DNA from: Hydractinia symbiolongicarpus
Lineage: Eukaryota > Cnidaria > Hydrozoa > Anthoathecata > Hydractiniidae
Assembly: GCF_029227915.1 (NCBI RefSeq)
Contig: NC_079878.1
Location: 30,841,501 to 30,905,500, forward strand
Reading direction: 5' to 3'
DNA: 64,000 nt
In this document: one piece after another, positions 1-13,512 of the stretch
Position numbering within the stretch: position 1 is the first letter of the stretch
Layout: each line of letters starts with the position of its first letter
Program-made: the position numbers and the translations under genes
Notes under the pieces: generated by a model
What the model saw: only the letters and a program-made list of their open reading frames with translations
What the model was told of the DNA's origin: nothing
The model's database searches: none

Positions 1-121
1 AAACCCGCGATTTCCCGTAAATCCCGGACTCGGCCCGTATAGTACAAAGTATACAAAGAAAGTACTCAGGAAGTAAACTCATTTCCCGAACGATTTTTTA
101 AATTATTTTTCACCACTAAAA
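1..121 (+). repeat. Partial monomer at left edge
   Basis: This is the 3' 121 bp of a monomer of the GTACAAAG/ACTCAGGAAG class, cut by the window edge. The array therefore continues to the left. Confidence 0.95.
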
Positions 122-1135
122 CGCATGAGACTTGTAGTTTTTAAAAATGTTTTTTTTTTTGATGAGACGCTTAATGAAAGAGGTTTAATCGCTGGCAAAC
201 GAAAACCCGCGATTTCCCGTAAATCCCGGGCTTAGCCCGTATAGTCGAATGTATACAAAGAAAGTACCCTGTGAGTAAACTCATTTCCAGAACGAATTTT
301 TAAATTATCTTTTCACCACTAAAACGCATGAGACTTGTAATTTTCAAAAATGTTTTCATTTTTAATGAGACGCGGAATAAAAGAAGTTTAATCGCCGGCA
401 AATGAAAACCCGCGATTTCCCGTAAATCCCGGACTCGGCCCGTATAGTCAATAGCATACAAAGAAAATACCCAGGGAGTAAACTCATTTCCCGAACGATT
501 TTTTAAATTATCTTTTCACCACTAAAACGCATGAGACTTGTAGTTTTCAAAAATGTTTTCATTTTTGATGAGACGCTGAATAAAAGAAGTTTAATCGCCG
601 GCAAACCAAAACTCGCGATTTCCCGTAAATCCCGGACTCGGCCTGTATAGTAAAAAGTATAGAAAGAAAGTACCCTGCGAGTAAACTCATTTCCAGAACG
701 ATTTTTTAAATTACCTTTTCACCACTAAAACGCATGAGACTTGTAGTTTTCAAAAATGTTTTCATATTTGATGAGACGCTGAATAAAAGAAGTTTAATCG
801 CCGGCAAACGATAACCCGCAAATTCCCGTAATCCCGGACTCGGCTCGTATAGCCAAAAGTATACAAAGAAAGTACCCAGGGAATAAACTCATTTCCCGAA
901 CGATTTTTTAAATTATTTTTTCACCACTAAAACACATGAGACTTGTAGTTTTCAAAAATGTTTTCATTTTTAATGAGACGCTGAATAAAAGAAGTTTAAT
1001 CGCCGGCAAACGAAAACCCGCGATTTCCCGTAAATCCCGGACTCGGCCCGTATAGTACAAAGTATACAATGAAAGTACTCAGGAAGTGAACTCATTTCCC
1101 GAAGGATTTTTTAAATTATCTTTTCACCACTAAAA
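122..1135 (+). repeat. Five-monomer HOR unit (P type), 1014 bp
   Basis: The order of diagnostic monomers is: TTAAAAATG with GGCTTAGCCC; CGCGGAATAAAAG with GTCAATAG; CAAACCAAAACTCG with GTAAAAAGTATAG; CATATTTG with a one-base-short CCCGTAATCCC; then a CACATGAG monomer. The same order occurs twice in tandem at 32795-34822 and, in a four-monomer form, at 11891-13512. The first monomer here carries a T11 run at 150-160. Confidence 0.85.
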
Positions 1136-1744
1136 CGCATGAGACTTGTAGTTTTCAAAAATGTTTTCATTTTTAATGAGACGCTGAATAAAAGAAGGTT
1201 AATCGCCGGCAAACGAAAACCCGCGATTTCCCGTAAATCCCGGACTCGGCCTGTATAGTACAAAGTATACAATGAAAGTACTCAGGAAGTAAACTCATTT
1301 CCCGAACGATTTTTTAAATTATCTTTTCACCACTAAAACGCATGAGACTTGTAGTTTTCAAAAATGTTTTCATTTTTGATGAGACGCCTAATGAAAGAGG
1401 TTTAATCGCCGGCAAACGAAAACCCGCGATTTCCCGTAAATCCCAGGCTTGGCCCGTATAGTCGAATGTATACAAAGAAAGTACCCAGGGAGTAAACTCA
1501 TTTCCAGAACGATTTTTTAAATTATCTTTTCACCACTAAAACGCATGAGACTTGTAGCTTTCAAAAATGTTTTCATTTTTGATGAGACGCTGAATAAAAG
1601 AAGTTTAATCGCCGGCAAACAAAAATCCGCGACTTCCAGTAAATCCCGTGCTTGGCCCGTATAGTCGAGTATATACAAAGAAAGTACCCTGTGAGTAAAC
1701 TCATTTCCAGAAAGATTTTTTAAATTATCTTTTCACCACTAAAA
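1136..1744 (+). repeat. Three monomers linking two HOR blocks
   Basis: These are three 203-bp units of mixed class: a GTACAAAG unit, an AGGCTTGG/GTCGAATG unit, and a unit with a TAGCTTTC start and a GTGCTTGG/GTCGAGTA middle. I found no tandem partner for this trio. Nothing but satellite is present. Confidence 0.8.
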
Positions 1745-3569
1745 CGCATGAGACTTGTAGTTTTCAAAAATGTTTTCATTTTTGATGAGACGCTGAATAA
1801 AAGAAGTTTAATCGCCGGCAAACGAAAACCCGCGATTTCCCGTAAATCCCAAGCTTGGCCCGTATAGTCCAATGTATACAAAGAAAGTACCCAGGGAGTA
1901 AACTCATTTCCAGAACGATTTTTTAAATTATCTTTTCACCACTAAAACGCATGAGACTTGTAGCTTTCAAAAATGTTTTCATTTTTGATAAGACGCGAAA
2001 TAAAAGAAGTTTAATCGCCGGAAACGAAATCCCGCGATTTCCCGTTAATCCCGGACTCGGCCCGTATAGTCAAAAGTATACAAAGAAAATACCCAGAGAG
2101 TAAACTTATTTCCTGAACGATTTTTTAAATTATTTTTTCACCACTAAGACGTATGAGACTTGTAGTTTTCAAAAATGTTTTCATTTTTGATGAGACGCTG
2201 TATAAAAGAAGTTTAATCGCCGGCAAACGAAAACCCGCGATTTCCCGTAAATCCTGGACTCGGCCCGTATAGTCAAAAGTATACAAAGAAAATACGCAGG
2301 GAGTAAACTCATTTCCAGAACGATTTTTTAAATTATCTTTTCACCACTAAAACGCATGAGACTTGTAGTTTTCAAAAATGTTTTCATTTTTGATAAGACG
2401 CTGAATAAAAGAGGTTTAATCGCCGGCAAACGAAAACCCGCGATTTCCCGTAAATCCCAGGCTTGGCCCGTATAGTCGAATGTATACAAAGAAAGTACCC
2501 AGGGAGTAAACTCATTTCCAGAACGATTTTTTAAATTATCTGTTCACCACTAAAACGCATGAGACTTGTAGCTTTCAAAAATGTTTTCATTTTTGATAAG
2601 ACGCGGAATAAAAGAAGTTTAATCGCCGGAAACGAAAACCTGCGATTTCCCGTTAATCCCGGACTCGGCCCGTATAGTCAAAAGTATACAAAGAAAATAC
2701 CCAGGGAGTAAACTCATTTCCTGAACGATTTTTCAAATTATTTTTTCACCACTAAGACGTATGAGACTTGTAGTTTTCAAAAATGTTTTCATTTTTGATG
2801 AGACGCTGAATAAAAGAAGTTTAATCGCCGGCAAACGAAAACCCGCGATTTCCCGTAAATCCTGGACTCGGCCCGTATTGTCAAAAGTATACAAAGAAAA
2901 TACGCAGGGAGTAAACTCATTTCCAGAACGATTTTTTAAATTATCTTTTCACCACTAAAACGCATGAGACTTGTAGTTTTCAAAAATGTTTTCATTTTTG
3001 ATGAGAGGCTGAATAAAAGATGTTTAATCGCCGGCAAACGAAAACCCGCGATTTCCCGTAAATCCCGGACTCGGCCCATATAATCAAAAGTATACAAAGA
3101 AAGTACCCAGGGTGTAAACTCATTTCCCGAACGATTTTTTAAATTATTTTTTCACCACTAAAACGCATGAGACTTGTAGTTTTCAAAAATGTTTTCATTT
3201 TTGATGAGACACTGAATAAAAGAAGTTTAATCGCCGGCAAACAAAAACCCGCGATTTCCCGTAAATCCCGTGCTTGGTTCGTATAGTCGAGTACATACAA
3301 AGAAAGTACCCTGTGAGTAAACTCATTTCCAGAACGATTTTTTAAATTATCTTTTCACCACTAAAACGCATGAGACTTGTAGTTTTCAAAAATGTTTTCA
3401 TTTTTGATGAGACTCTTAATAAAAGATGTTTAATCGCCGGCAAACGAAAACTCGCGAATTCCCGTAAATCCTGGACTCGGCCCGTATAGTCAAAAGTATA
3501 CAAAGAAAATACCCAGGGAGTAAACACATTTCCCGAACGATTTTTTAAATTATTTTTTCACCACTAAAA
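1745..3569 (+). repeat. Nine-monomer HOR, copy 1 (1825 bp)
   Basis: This unit is followed directly by a second copy at an offset of exactly 1825 bp. Markers repeated at that offset include CCCAAGCTTGG (1849 and 3674), TATAAAAG (2201 and 4026) and the TTCAAATTA variant. The length is 9 x 203 minus 2, because two monomers carry GCCGGAAACG in place of GCCGGCAAACG. By eye I see about five single-base differences between the copies, so the duplication is recent. The exact edges lie in invariant sequence and are set here by convention. Confidence 0.9.
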
Positions 3570-5394
3570 CGCATGAGACTTGTAGTTTTCAAAAATGTTT
3601 TCATTTTTGATGAGACGCTGAATAAAAGAAGTTTAATCGCCGGCAAACAAAAACCGGCGATTTCCCGTAAATCCCAAGCTTGGCCCGTATAGTCCAATGT
3701 ATACAAAGAAAGTACCCAGGGAGTAAACTCATTTCCAGAACGATTTTTTAAATTATCTTTTCACCACTAAAACGCATGAGACTTGTAGCTTTCAAAAATG
3801 TTTTCATTTTTGATAAGACGCGAAATAAAAGAAGTTTAATCGCCGGAAACGAAATCCCGCGATTTCCCGTTAATCCCGGACTCGGCCCGTATAGTCAAAA
3901 GTATACAAAGAAAATACCCAGAGAGTAAACTTATTTCCTGAACGATTTTTTAAATTATTTTTTCACCACTAAGACGTATGAGACTTGTAGTTTTCAAAAA
4001 TGTTTTCATTTTTGATGAGACGCTGTATAAAAGAAGTTTAATCGCCGGCAAACGAAAACCCGCGATTTCCCGTAAATCCTGGACTCGGCCCGTATAGTCA
4101 AAAGTATACAAAGAAAATACGCAGGGAGTAAACTCATTTCCAGAACGATTTTTTAAATTATCTTTTCACCACTAAAACGCATGAGACTTGTAGTTTTCAA
4201 AAATGTTTTCATTTTTGATGAGACGCTGAATAAAAGAGGTTTAATCGCCGGCAAACGAAAACCCGCGATTTCCCGTAAATCCCAGGCTTGGCCCGTATAG
4301 TCGAATGTATACAAAGAAAGTACCCAGGGAGTAAACTCATTTCCAGAACGATTTTTTAAATTATCTGTTCACCACTAAAACGCATGAGACTTGTAGCTTT
4401 CAAAAATGTTTTCATTTTTGATAAGACGCGGAATAAAAGAAGTTTAATCGCCGGAAACGAAAACCTGCGATTTCCCGTTAATCCCGGACTCGGCCCGTAT
4501 AGTCAAAAGTATACAAAGAAAATACCCAGGGAGTAAACTCATTTCCTGAACGATTTTTCAAATTATTTTTTCACCACTGAGACGTATGAGACTTGTAGTT
4601 TTCAAAAATGTTTTCATTTTTGATGAGACGCTGAATAAAAGAAGTTTAATCGCCGGCAAACGAAAACCCGCGATTTCCCGTAAATCCTGGACTCGGCCCG
4701 TATTGTCAAAAGTATACAAAGAAAATACGCAGGGAGTAAACTCATTTCCAGAACGATTTTTTAAATTATCTTTTCACCACTAAAACGCATGAGACTTGTA
4801 GTTTTCAAAAATGTTTTCATTTTTGATGAGAGGCTGAATAAAAGATGTTTAATCGCCGGCAAACGAAAACCCGCGATTTCCCGTAAATCCCGGACTCGGC
4901 CCATATAATCAAAAGTATACAAAGAAAGTACCCAGGGTGTAAACTCATTTCCCGAACGATTTTTTAAATTATTTTTTCACCACTAAAACGCATGAGACTT
5001 GTAGTTTTCAAAAATGTTTTCATTTTTGATGAGACACTGAATAAAAGAAGTTTAATCGCCGGCAAACAAAAACCCGCGATTTCCCGTAAATCCCGTGCTT
5101 GGTTCGTATAGTCGAGTACATACAAAGAAAGTACCCTGTGAGTAAACTCATTTCCAGAACGATTTTTTAAATTATCTTTTCACCACTAAAACGCATGAGA
5201 CTTGTAGTTTTCAAAAATGTTTTCATTTTTGATGAGACTCTTAATAAAAGAAGTTTAATCGCCGGCAAACGAAAACTCGCGAATTCCCGTAAATCCTGGA
5301 CTCGGCCCGTATAGTCAAAAGTATACAAAGAAAATACCCAGGGAGTAAACACATTTCCCGAACGATTTTTTAAATTATTTTTTCACCACTAAAA
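3570..5394 (+). repeat. Nine-monomer HOR, copy 2 (1825 bp)
   Basis: This is the second tandem copy of 1745-3569. Differences seen include AACAAAAACCGGCG in the first monomer, GATGAG instead of GATAAG in the fourth, ACTGAGACG instead of ACTAAGACG, and AGAAGTTT instead of AGATGTTT in the last. After 5394 the two copies stop matching and the 12-monomer block begins. Confidence 0.9.
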
Positions 5395-7830
5395 CGCATG
5401 AGACTTGTAGTTTTCAAAAATGTTTTCATTTTTGATGAGACGCTGAATAAAAGAAGTTTAATCGCCGGCAAACGAAAACCCGCGATTTCCCGTAAATCCT
5501 GGACTCGGCCCGTATAGTCAAAAGTATACAAAGAAAATACGCAGGGAGTAAACTCATTTCCAGAACGATTTTTTAAATTATCTTTTCACCACTAAAACGC
5601 ATGAGACTTGTAGTATTCAAAAATGTTTTCATTTTTGATGAGACTCTTAATAAAAGAAGTTTAATCGCCAGCAAACGAAAACCCGCGAATTCCCGTAAAT
5701 CCCGGACTCGGCCCGTATAGTCAAAAGTATACAAAGAAATTACCCAGGGAGTAAACTCATTTCCCGAACGATTTTTTAAATTATTTTTTCACCACTAAAA
5801 CGCATGAGACTTGTAGTTTTCAAAAATGTTTTCATTTTTGATGGGACGCTGAATGAAAGAAGTTTAATCGCCGGCAAACGAAAACCCGCGATTTCCCGTA
5901 AATCCCGTGCTTGGCCCGTATAGTTGAGTATATACAAAGAAAAAACCCTGTGAGTAAACTCATTTCCAGAACGATTTTTTAAATTATCTTTTCACCACTA
6001 AAACGCATGAGACTTGTAGTCTTCAAAAGTGTTTTCATTTTTGATGAGACGCGAAATAAAAGAAGTTTAATCGCCGGCAAACGAAAACCCGTGATTTCCC
6101 GTAAATCCCGGACTCGGCCCGTATAGTCAAAAGTATACAAAGAAAATATCCAGGGAGTAAACACATTTCCCGAAGGATTTTTTAAAGTATTTCTTCACCA
6201 CTAAAACGCATGAGACTTGTAGTTTTCAAAAATGTTTTCATTTTTAATGAGACGCTGAATAAAAGAAATTTAATCGCCGGCAAACGAAAACCCGCACATA
6301 TCCGTAAATCCCGGACTCGGCCTGTACAGCCAAAAGTATACAAAGCAAGTACCCAGGGAGTAAGCTCATTTCCCGAACGATTTTTTAAATTATTTTTTCA
6401 CCACTAAAACACATGAGACTTGTAGTTTTCAAAAATGTTTTCATTTTTAATGAGACGCTGAATAAAAGAAGTTTAATCGCCGGCAAACGAAAACCCGCGA
6501 TTTCCCGTAAATCCCGGACTCGGCCCGTATAGTACAAAGTATACAAAGAAAGTACTCAGGAAGTAAACTCATTTCCCGAACGATTTTTTAAATTATTTTT
6601 TCAACACTAAAACGCATGAGACTTGTAGTCTTCAAAAGTGTTTTCATTTTTGATGAGACGCGAAATAAAAGAAGTTTAATCGCCGGCAAACGAAAACCCG
6701 TGATTTCCCGTAAATCCCGGACTCGGCCCGTATAGTCAAAAGTATACAAAGAAAATATCCAGGGAGTAAACACATTTCCCGAAGGATTTTTTAAAGTATT
6801 TTTTCACCACTAAAACGCATGAGACTTGTAGTTTTCAAAAATGTTTTCATTTTTAATGAGACGCTGAATAAAAGAAGTTTAATCGCCGGCAAACGAAAAC
6901 CCGCACATATCCGTAAATCCCGGACTCGGCCCGTACAGCCAAAAGTATACAAAGAAAGTACCCAGGGAGTAAGCTCATTTCCCAAACGATTTTTTAAATT
7001 ATTTTTTCACCACTAAAACACATGAGACTTGTAGTTTTCAAAAATGTTTTCATTTTTAATGAGACGCTGAATAAAAGAAATTTAATCGCCGGCAAACGAA
7101 AACCCGCGATTTCCCGTAAATCCCGGACTCGGCCCGTATAGTACAAAGTATACAAAGAAAGTACTCAGGAAGTAAACTCATTTCCCGAACGATTTTTTAA
7201 ATTATTTTTTCAACACTAAAACGCATGAGACTTGTAGTTTTTAAAAATGTTTTCATTTTTGATGAGACGCTTAATGAAAGAGGTTTAATCGCCGGCAAAC
7301 GAAAACCCGCGATTTCCCGTAAATCCCGGGCTTAGCCCGTATAGTCGAATGTATACAAAGAAAGTACCCTGTGAGTAAACTCATTTCCAGAACGAATTTT
7401 TAAATTATCTTTTCACCACTAAAGCGCATGAGACTTGTAGTTTTCAAAAATGTTTTCATTTTTAATGAGACGCTGAATAAAAGAAGTTTAATCGCCGGCA
7501 AACGAAAACCCGCACATATCCGTAAATCCCGGACTCGGCCCGTACAGCCAAAAGTATACAAAGAAAGTACCCAGGGAGTAATCTCATTTCCCGAACGATT
7601 TTTTAAATTATTTTTTCACCACTAAAACACATGAGACTTGTAGTTTTCAAAAATGTTTTCATTTTTAATGAGACCCTGAATAAAAGAAATTTAATCGCCG
7701 GCAAACGAAAACCCGCGATTTCCCGTAAATCCCGGACTCGGCCCGTATAGTACAAAGTATACAAAGAAAGTACTCAGGAAGTAAACTCATTTCCCGAACG
7801 ATTTTTTAAATTATTTTTTCAACACTAAAA
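5395..7830 (+). repeat. Twelve-monomer HOR, copy 1 (2436 bp)
   Basis: The length is exactly 12 x 203. Characteristic monomers are GTAGTATTC, a GATGGGACG unit with GTTGAGTATATAC, a CTTCAAAAGTG unit with CCCGTGATTTCC, units with CGCACATATCC and GTACAGCC, and GTACAAAG units ending in TTCAACACTAAAA. The same order recurs from 7831 and from 9455. Confidence 0.9.
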
Positions 7831-9454
7831 CGCATGAGACTTGTAGTTTTCAAAAATGTTTTCATTTTTGATGAGACGCTGAATAAAAGAAGTTTAATCG
7901 CCGGCAAACGAAAACCCGCGATTTCCCGTAAATCCTGGACTCGGCCCGTATAGTCAAAAGTATACAAAGAAAATACGCAGGGAGTAAACTCATTTCCAGA
8001 ACGATTTTTTAAATTATCTTTTCACCACTAAAACGCATGAGACTTGTAGTATTCAAAAATGTTTTCATTTTTGATGAGACTCTTAATAAAAGAAGTTTAA
8101 TCGCCAGCAAACGAAAACCCGCGAATTCCCGTAAATCCCGGACTCGGCCCGTATAGTCAAAAGTATACAAAGAAATTACCCAGGGAGTAAACTCATTTCC
8201 CGAACGATTTTTTAAATTATTTTTTCACCACTAAAACGCATGAGACTTGTAGTTTTCAAAAATGTTTTCATTTTTGATGGGACGCTGAATGAAAGAAGTT
8301 TAATCGCCGGCAAACGAAAACCCGCGATTTCCCGTAAATCCCGTGCTTGGCCCGTATAGTTGAGTATATACAAAGAAAAAACCCTGTGAGTAAACTCATT
8401 TCCAGAACGATTTTTTAAATTATCTTTTCACCACTAAAACGCATGAGACTTGTAGTCTTCAAAAGTGTTTTCATTTTTGATGAGACGCGAAATAAAAGAA
8501 GTTTAATCGCCGGCAAACGAAAACCCGTGATTTCCCGTAAATCCCGGACTCGGCCCGTATAGTCAAAAGTATACAAAGAAAATATCCAGGGAGTAAACAC
8601 ATTTCCCGAAGGATTTTTTAAAGTATTTTTTCACCACTAAAACGCATGAGACTTGTAGTTTTTAAAAATGTTTTCATTTTTAATGAGACGCTGAATAAAA
8701 GAAATTTAATCGCCGGCAAACGAAAAACCGCACATATCCGTAAATCCCGGACTCGGCCTGTACAGCCAAAAGTATACAAAGCAAGTACCCAGGGAGTAAG
8801 CTCATTTCCCGAACGATTTTTTAAATTATTTTTTCACCACTAAAACACATGAGACTTGTAGTTTTCAAAAATGTTTTCATTTTTAATGAGACGCTGAATA
8901 AAAGAAATTTAATCGCCGGCAAACGAAAACCCGCGATTTCCCGTAAATCCCGGACTCGGCCCGTATAGTACAAAGTATACAAAGAAAGTACTCAGGAAGT
9001 AAACTCATTTCCCGAACGATTTTTTAAATTATTTTTTCAACACTAAAACGCATGAGACTTGTAGTCTTCAAAAGTGTTTTCATTTTTGATGAGACGCGAA
9101 ATAAAAGAAGTATAATCGCCGGCAAACGAAAACCCGTGATTTCCCGTAAATCCCGGACTCGGCCCGTATAGTCAAAAGTATACAAAGAAAATATCCAGGG
9201 AGTAAACACATTTCCCGAAGGATTTTTTAAAGTATTTTTTCACCACTAAAACGCATGAGACTTGTAGTTTTCAAAAATGTTTTCATTTTTAATGAGACGC
9301 TGAATAAAAGAAGTTTAATCGCCGGCAAACGAAAACCCGCACATATCCGTAAATCCCGGACTCGGCCCGTACAGCCAAAAGTATACAAAGAAAGTACCCA
9401 GGGAGTAAGCTCATTTCCCAAACGATTTTTTAAATTATTTTTTCACCACTAAAA
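7831..9454 (+). repeat. Twelve-monomer HOR, copy 2, truncated to eight (1624 bp)
   Basis: This copy matches 5395-7018 at an offset of 2436 and lacks the last four monomers (equivalent to 7019-7830). It shares AAAAACCGCACATATCC with copy 3 but not with copy 1, so copies 2 and 3 look closest. The loss ends in a chimeric monomer at 9455. Confidence 0.88.
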
Positions 9455-11890
9455 CACATGAGACTTGTAGTTTTCAAAAATGTTTTCATTTTTAATGAGA
9501 CGCTGAATAAAAGAAGTTTAATCGCCGGCAAACGAAAACCCGCGATTTCCCGTAAATCCTGGACTCGGCCCGTATAGTCAAAAGTATACAAAGAAAATAC
9601 GCAGGGAGTAAACTCATTTCCAGAACGATTTTTTAAATTATCTTTTCACCACTAAAACGCATGAGACTTGTAGTATTCAAAAATGTTTTCATTTTTGATG
9701 AGACTCTTAATAAAAGAAGTTTAATCGCCAGCAAACGAAAACCCGCGAATTCCCGTAAATCCCGGACTCGGCCCGTATAGTCAAAAGTATACAAAGAAAT
9801 TACCCAGGGAGTAAACTCATTTCCCGAACGATTTTTTAAATTATTTTTTCACCACTAAAACGCATGAGACTTGTAGTTTTCAAAAATGTTTTCATTTTTG
9901 ATGGGACGCTGAATGAAAGAAGTTTAATCGCCGGCAAACGAAAACCCGCGATTTCCCGTAAATCCCGTGCTTGGCCCGTATAGTTGAGTATATACAAAGA
10001 AAAAACCCTGTGAGTAAACTCATTTCCAGAACGATTTTTTAAATTATCTTTTCACCACTAAAACGCATGAGACTTGTAGTCTTCAAAAGTGTTTTCATTT
10101 TTGATGAGACGCGAAATAAAAGAAGTTTAATCGCCGGCAAACGAAAACCCGTGATTTCCCGTAAATCCCGGACTCGGCCCGTATAGTCAAAAGTATACAA
10201 AGAAAATATCCAGGGAGTAAACACATTTCCCGAAGGATTTTTTAAAGTATTTTTTCACCACTAAAACGCATGAGACTTGTAGTTTTTAAAAATGTTTTCA
10301 TTTTTAATGAGACGCTGAATAAAAGAAATTTAATCGCCGGCAAACGAAAAACCGCACATATCCGTAAATCCCGGACTCGGCCTGTACAGCCAAAAGTATA
10401 CAAAGCAAGTACCCAGGGAGTAAACTCATTTCCCGAACGATTTTTTAAATTATTTTTTCACCACTAAAACACATGAGACTTGTAGTTTTCAAAAATGTTT
10501 TCATTTTTAATGAGACGCTGAATAAAAGAAATTTAATCGCCGGCAAACGAAAACCCGCGATTTCCCGTAAATCCCGGACTCGGCCCGTATAGTACAAAGT
10601 ATACAAAGAAAGTACTCAGGAAGTAAACTCATTTCCCGAACGATTTTTTAAATTATTTTTTCAACACTAAAACGCATGAGACTTGTAGTCTTCAAAAGTG
10701 TTTTCATTTTTGATGAGACGCGAAATAAAAGAAGTTTAATCGCCGGCAAACGAAAACCCGTGATTTCCCGTAAATCCCGGACTCGGCCCGTATAGTCAAA
10801 AGTATACAAAGAAAATATCCAGGGAGTAAACACATTTCCCGAAGGATTTTTTAAAGTATTTTTTCACCACTAAAACGCATGAGACTTGTAGTTTTCAAAA
10901 ATGTTTTCATTTTTAATGAGACGCTGAATAAAAGAAGTTTAATCGCCGGCAAACGAAAACCCGCACATATCCGTAAATCCCGGACTCGGCCCGTACAGCC
11001 AAAAGTATACAAAGAAAGTACCCAGGGAGTAAGCTCATTTCCCAAACGATTTTTTAAATTATTTTTTCACCACTAAAACACATGAGACTTGTAGTTTTCA
11101 AAAATGTTTTCATTTTTAATGAGACGCTGAATAAAAGAAATTTAATCGCCGGCAAACGAAAACCCGCGATTTCCCGTAAATCCCGGACTCGGCCCGTATA
11201 GTACAAAGTATACAAAGAAAGTACTCAGGAAGTAAACTCATTTCCCGAACGATTTTTTAAATTATTTTTTCAACACTAAAACGCATGAGACTTGTAGTTT
11301 TTAAAAATGTTTTCATTTTTGATGAGACGCTTAATGAAAGAGGTTTAATCGCCGGCAAACGAAAACCCGCGATTTCCCGTAAATCCCGGGCTTAGCCCGT
11401 ATAGTCGAATGTATACAAAGAAAGTACCCTGTGAGTAAACTCATTTCCAGAACGAATTTTTAAATTATCTTTTCACCACTAAAGCGCATGAGACTTGTAG
11501 TTTTCAAAAATGTTTTCATTTTTAATGAGACGCTGAATAAAAGAAGTTTAATCGCCGGCAAACGAAAACCCGCATATATCCGTAAATCCCGGACTCGGCC
11601 CGTACAGCCAAAAGTATACAAAGAAAGTACCCAGGGAGTAATCTCATTTCCCGAACGATTTTTTAAATTATTTTTTCACCACTAAAACACATGAGACTTG
11701 TAGTTTTCAAAAATGTTTTCATTTTTAATGAGACCCTGAATAAAAGAAATTTAATCGCCGGCAAACGAAAACCCGCGATTTCCCGTAAATCCCGGACTCG
11801 GCCCGTATAGTACAAAGTATACAAAGAAAGTACTCAGGAAGTAAACTCATTTCCCGAACGATTTTTTAAATTATTTTTTCAACACTAAAA
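9455..11890 (+). repeat. Twelve-monomer HOR, copy 3 (2436 bp)
   Basis: This is a full 12-unit copy at an offset of 4060 from copy 1. Its first monomer is chimeric: the 5' part (CACATGAG, TTTTTAATGAG) is of the 7019 type, while from AGAAGTTT onward it is of the 5395 type. One later monomer has CGCATATATCC where copy 1 has CGCACATATCC. Confidence 0.88.
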
Positions 11891-12701
11891 CGCATGAGAC
11901 TTGTAGTTTTTAAAAATGTTTTCATTTTTGATGAGACGATTAATGAAAGAGGTTTAATCGCCGGCAAACGAAAACCCGCGATTTCCCGTAAATCCCGGAC
12001 TCGGACCGTATAGTCAATAGTATACAAAGAAAATACCCAGGGAGTAAACTCATTTCCCGAACGATTTTTTAAATTATTTTTTCACCACTAAAACGCATGA
12101 GACTTGTAGTTTTCAAAAATGTTTTCATTCTTGATGAGACGCTGAATAAAAGAAGTTTAATCGCCGGCAAACCAAAACTCGCGATTTCCCGTAAATCCCG
12201 GACTCGGCCTGTATAGTAAAAAGTATAGAAAGAAAGTACCCTGTGAGTAAACTCATTTCCAGAACGATTTTTTAAATTACCTTTTCACCACTAAAACGCA
12301 TGAGACTTGTAGTTTTCAAAAATGTTTTCATATTTGATGAGACGCTGAATAAAAGAAGTTTAATCGCCGGCAATCGATAACCTGCAAATTCCCGTAATCC
12401 CGGACTCGGCTCGTATAGCCAAAAGTATACAAAGAAAGTACCCAGGGAATAAACTCATTTCCCGAACGATTTTTTAAATTATTTTTTCACCACTAAAACA
12501 CATGAGACTTGTAGTTTTCAAAAATGTTTTCATTTTTAATGAGACGCTGAATAAAAGAAGTTCAATCGCCGGCAAACGAAAACCCGCGATTTCCCGTAAA
12601 TCCCGGACTCGGCCCGTATAGTACAAAGTATACAAAGAAAGTACTCAGGAAGTAAACTCATTTCCCGAACGATTTTTTAAATTATTTTTTCAACACTAAA
12701 A
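11891..12701 (+). repeat. Four-monomer HOR, copy 1 (811 bp)
   Basis: This tandem unit repeats at offset 811 (4 x 203 minus 1). Markers are GAGACGATTAATG at 11931 and 12742, CATTCTTG, CAAACCAAAACTCG and the 202-bp CCCGTAATCCC monomer. It is related to the five-monomer P unit but lacks one member. Confidence 0.88.
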
Positions 12702-13512
12702 CGCATGAGACTTGTAGTTTTTAAAAATGTTTTCATTTTTGATGAGACGATTAATGAAAGAGGTTTAATCGCCGGCAAACGAAAACCCGCGATTTCCCGT
12801 AAATCCCGGACTCGGACCGTATAGTCAATAGTATACAAAGAAAATACCCAGGGAGTAAACTCATTTCCCGAACGATTTTTTAAATTATTTTTTCACCACT
12901 AAAACGCATGAGACTTGTAGTTTTCAAAAATGTTTTCATTCTTGATGAGACGCTGAATAAAAGAAGTTTAATCGCCGGCAAACCAAAACTCGCGATTTCC
13001 CGTAAATCCCGGACTCGGCCTGTATAGTAAAAAGTATAGAAAGAAAGTACCCTGTGAGTAAACTCATTTCCAGAACGATTTTTTAAATTACCTTTTCACC
13101 ACTAAAACGCATGAGACTTGTAGTTTTCAAAAATGTTTTCATATTTGATGAGACGCTGAATAAAAGAAGTTTAATCGCCGGCAATCGATAACCTGCAAAT
13201 TCCCGTAATCCCGGACTCGGCTCATATAGCCAAAAGTATACAAAGAAAGTACCCAGGGAATAAACTCATTTCCCGAACAATTTTTTAAATTATTTTTTCA
13301 CCACTAAAACACATGAGACTTGTAGTTTTCAAAAATGTTTTCATTTTTAATGAGACGCTGAATAAAAGAAGTTTAATCGCCGGCAAACGAAAACCCGCGA
13401 TTTCCCGTAAATCCCGGACTCGGCCCGTATAGTACAAAGTATACAAAGAAAGTACTCAGGAAGTAAACTCATTTCCTGAACGATTTTTTAAATTATTTTT
13501 TCAACACTAAAA
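12702..13512 (+). repeat. Four-monomer HOR, copy 2 (811 bp)
   Basis: This is the second tandem copy of 11891-12701. It differs by GGCTCATATAGCC for GGCTCGTATAGCC, AACAATTTT for AACGATTTT and TTTAATCGCC for TTCAATCGCC. From 12905 it is also part of a long-range duplicate of 31172-33403. Confidence 0.87.

Noticed and set aside
2761-2958. Recurrent 65-codon plus-strand open frame beginning MRLVVFKN, seen in many monomers
   Set aside because: It is the longest frame of the monomer itself and is repeated wherever the monomer lacks a stop. Indels and stops disrupt it freely in other copies, and there is no separate promoter, ribosome context or codon signal. A search of RNA or peptide data would be needed to revive it.
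3265-3300. GGTTCGTATAGTCGAG as a tRNA or SINE B box for RNA polymerase III
   Set aside because: GGTTCG is present in only some GTGCTTGG units through one C-to-T change. The rest of the box and any A box are missing, and no cloverleaf can be drawn.
3342-3527. Recurrent 61-64 codon minus-strand frame beginning MFTPW or MSLLP, ending GEKII
   Set aside because: It overlaps the plus-strand frame in the same monomer and has the same origin. Variation between copies follows the HOR pattern, not protein constraint that I can see.
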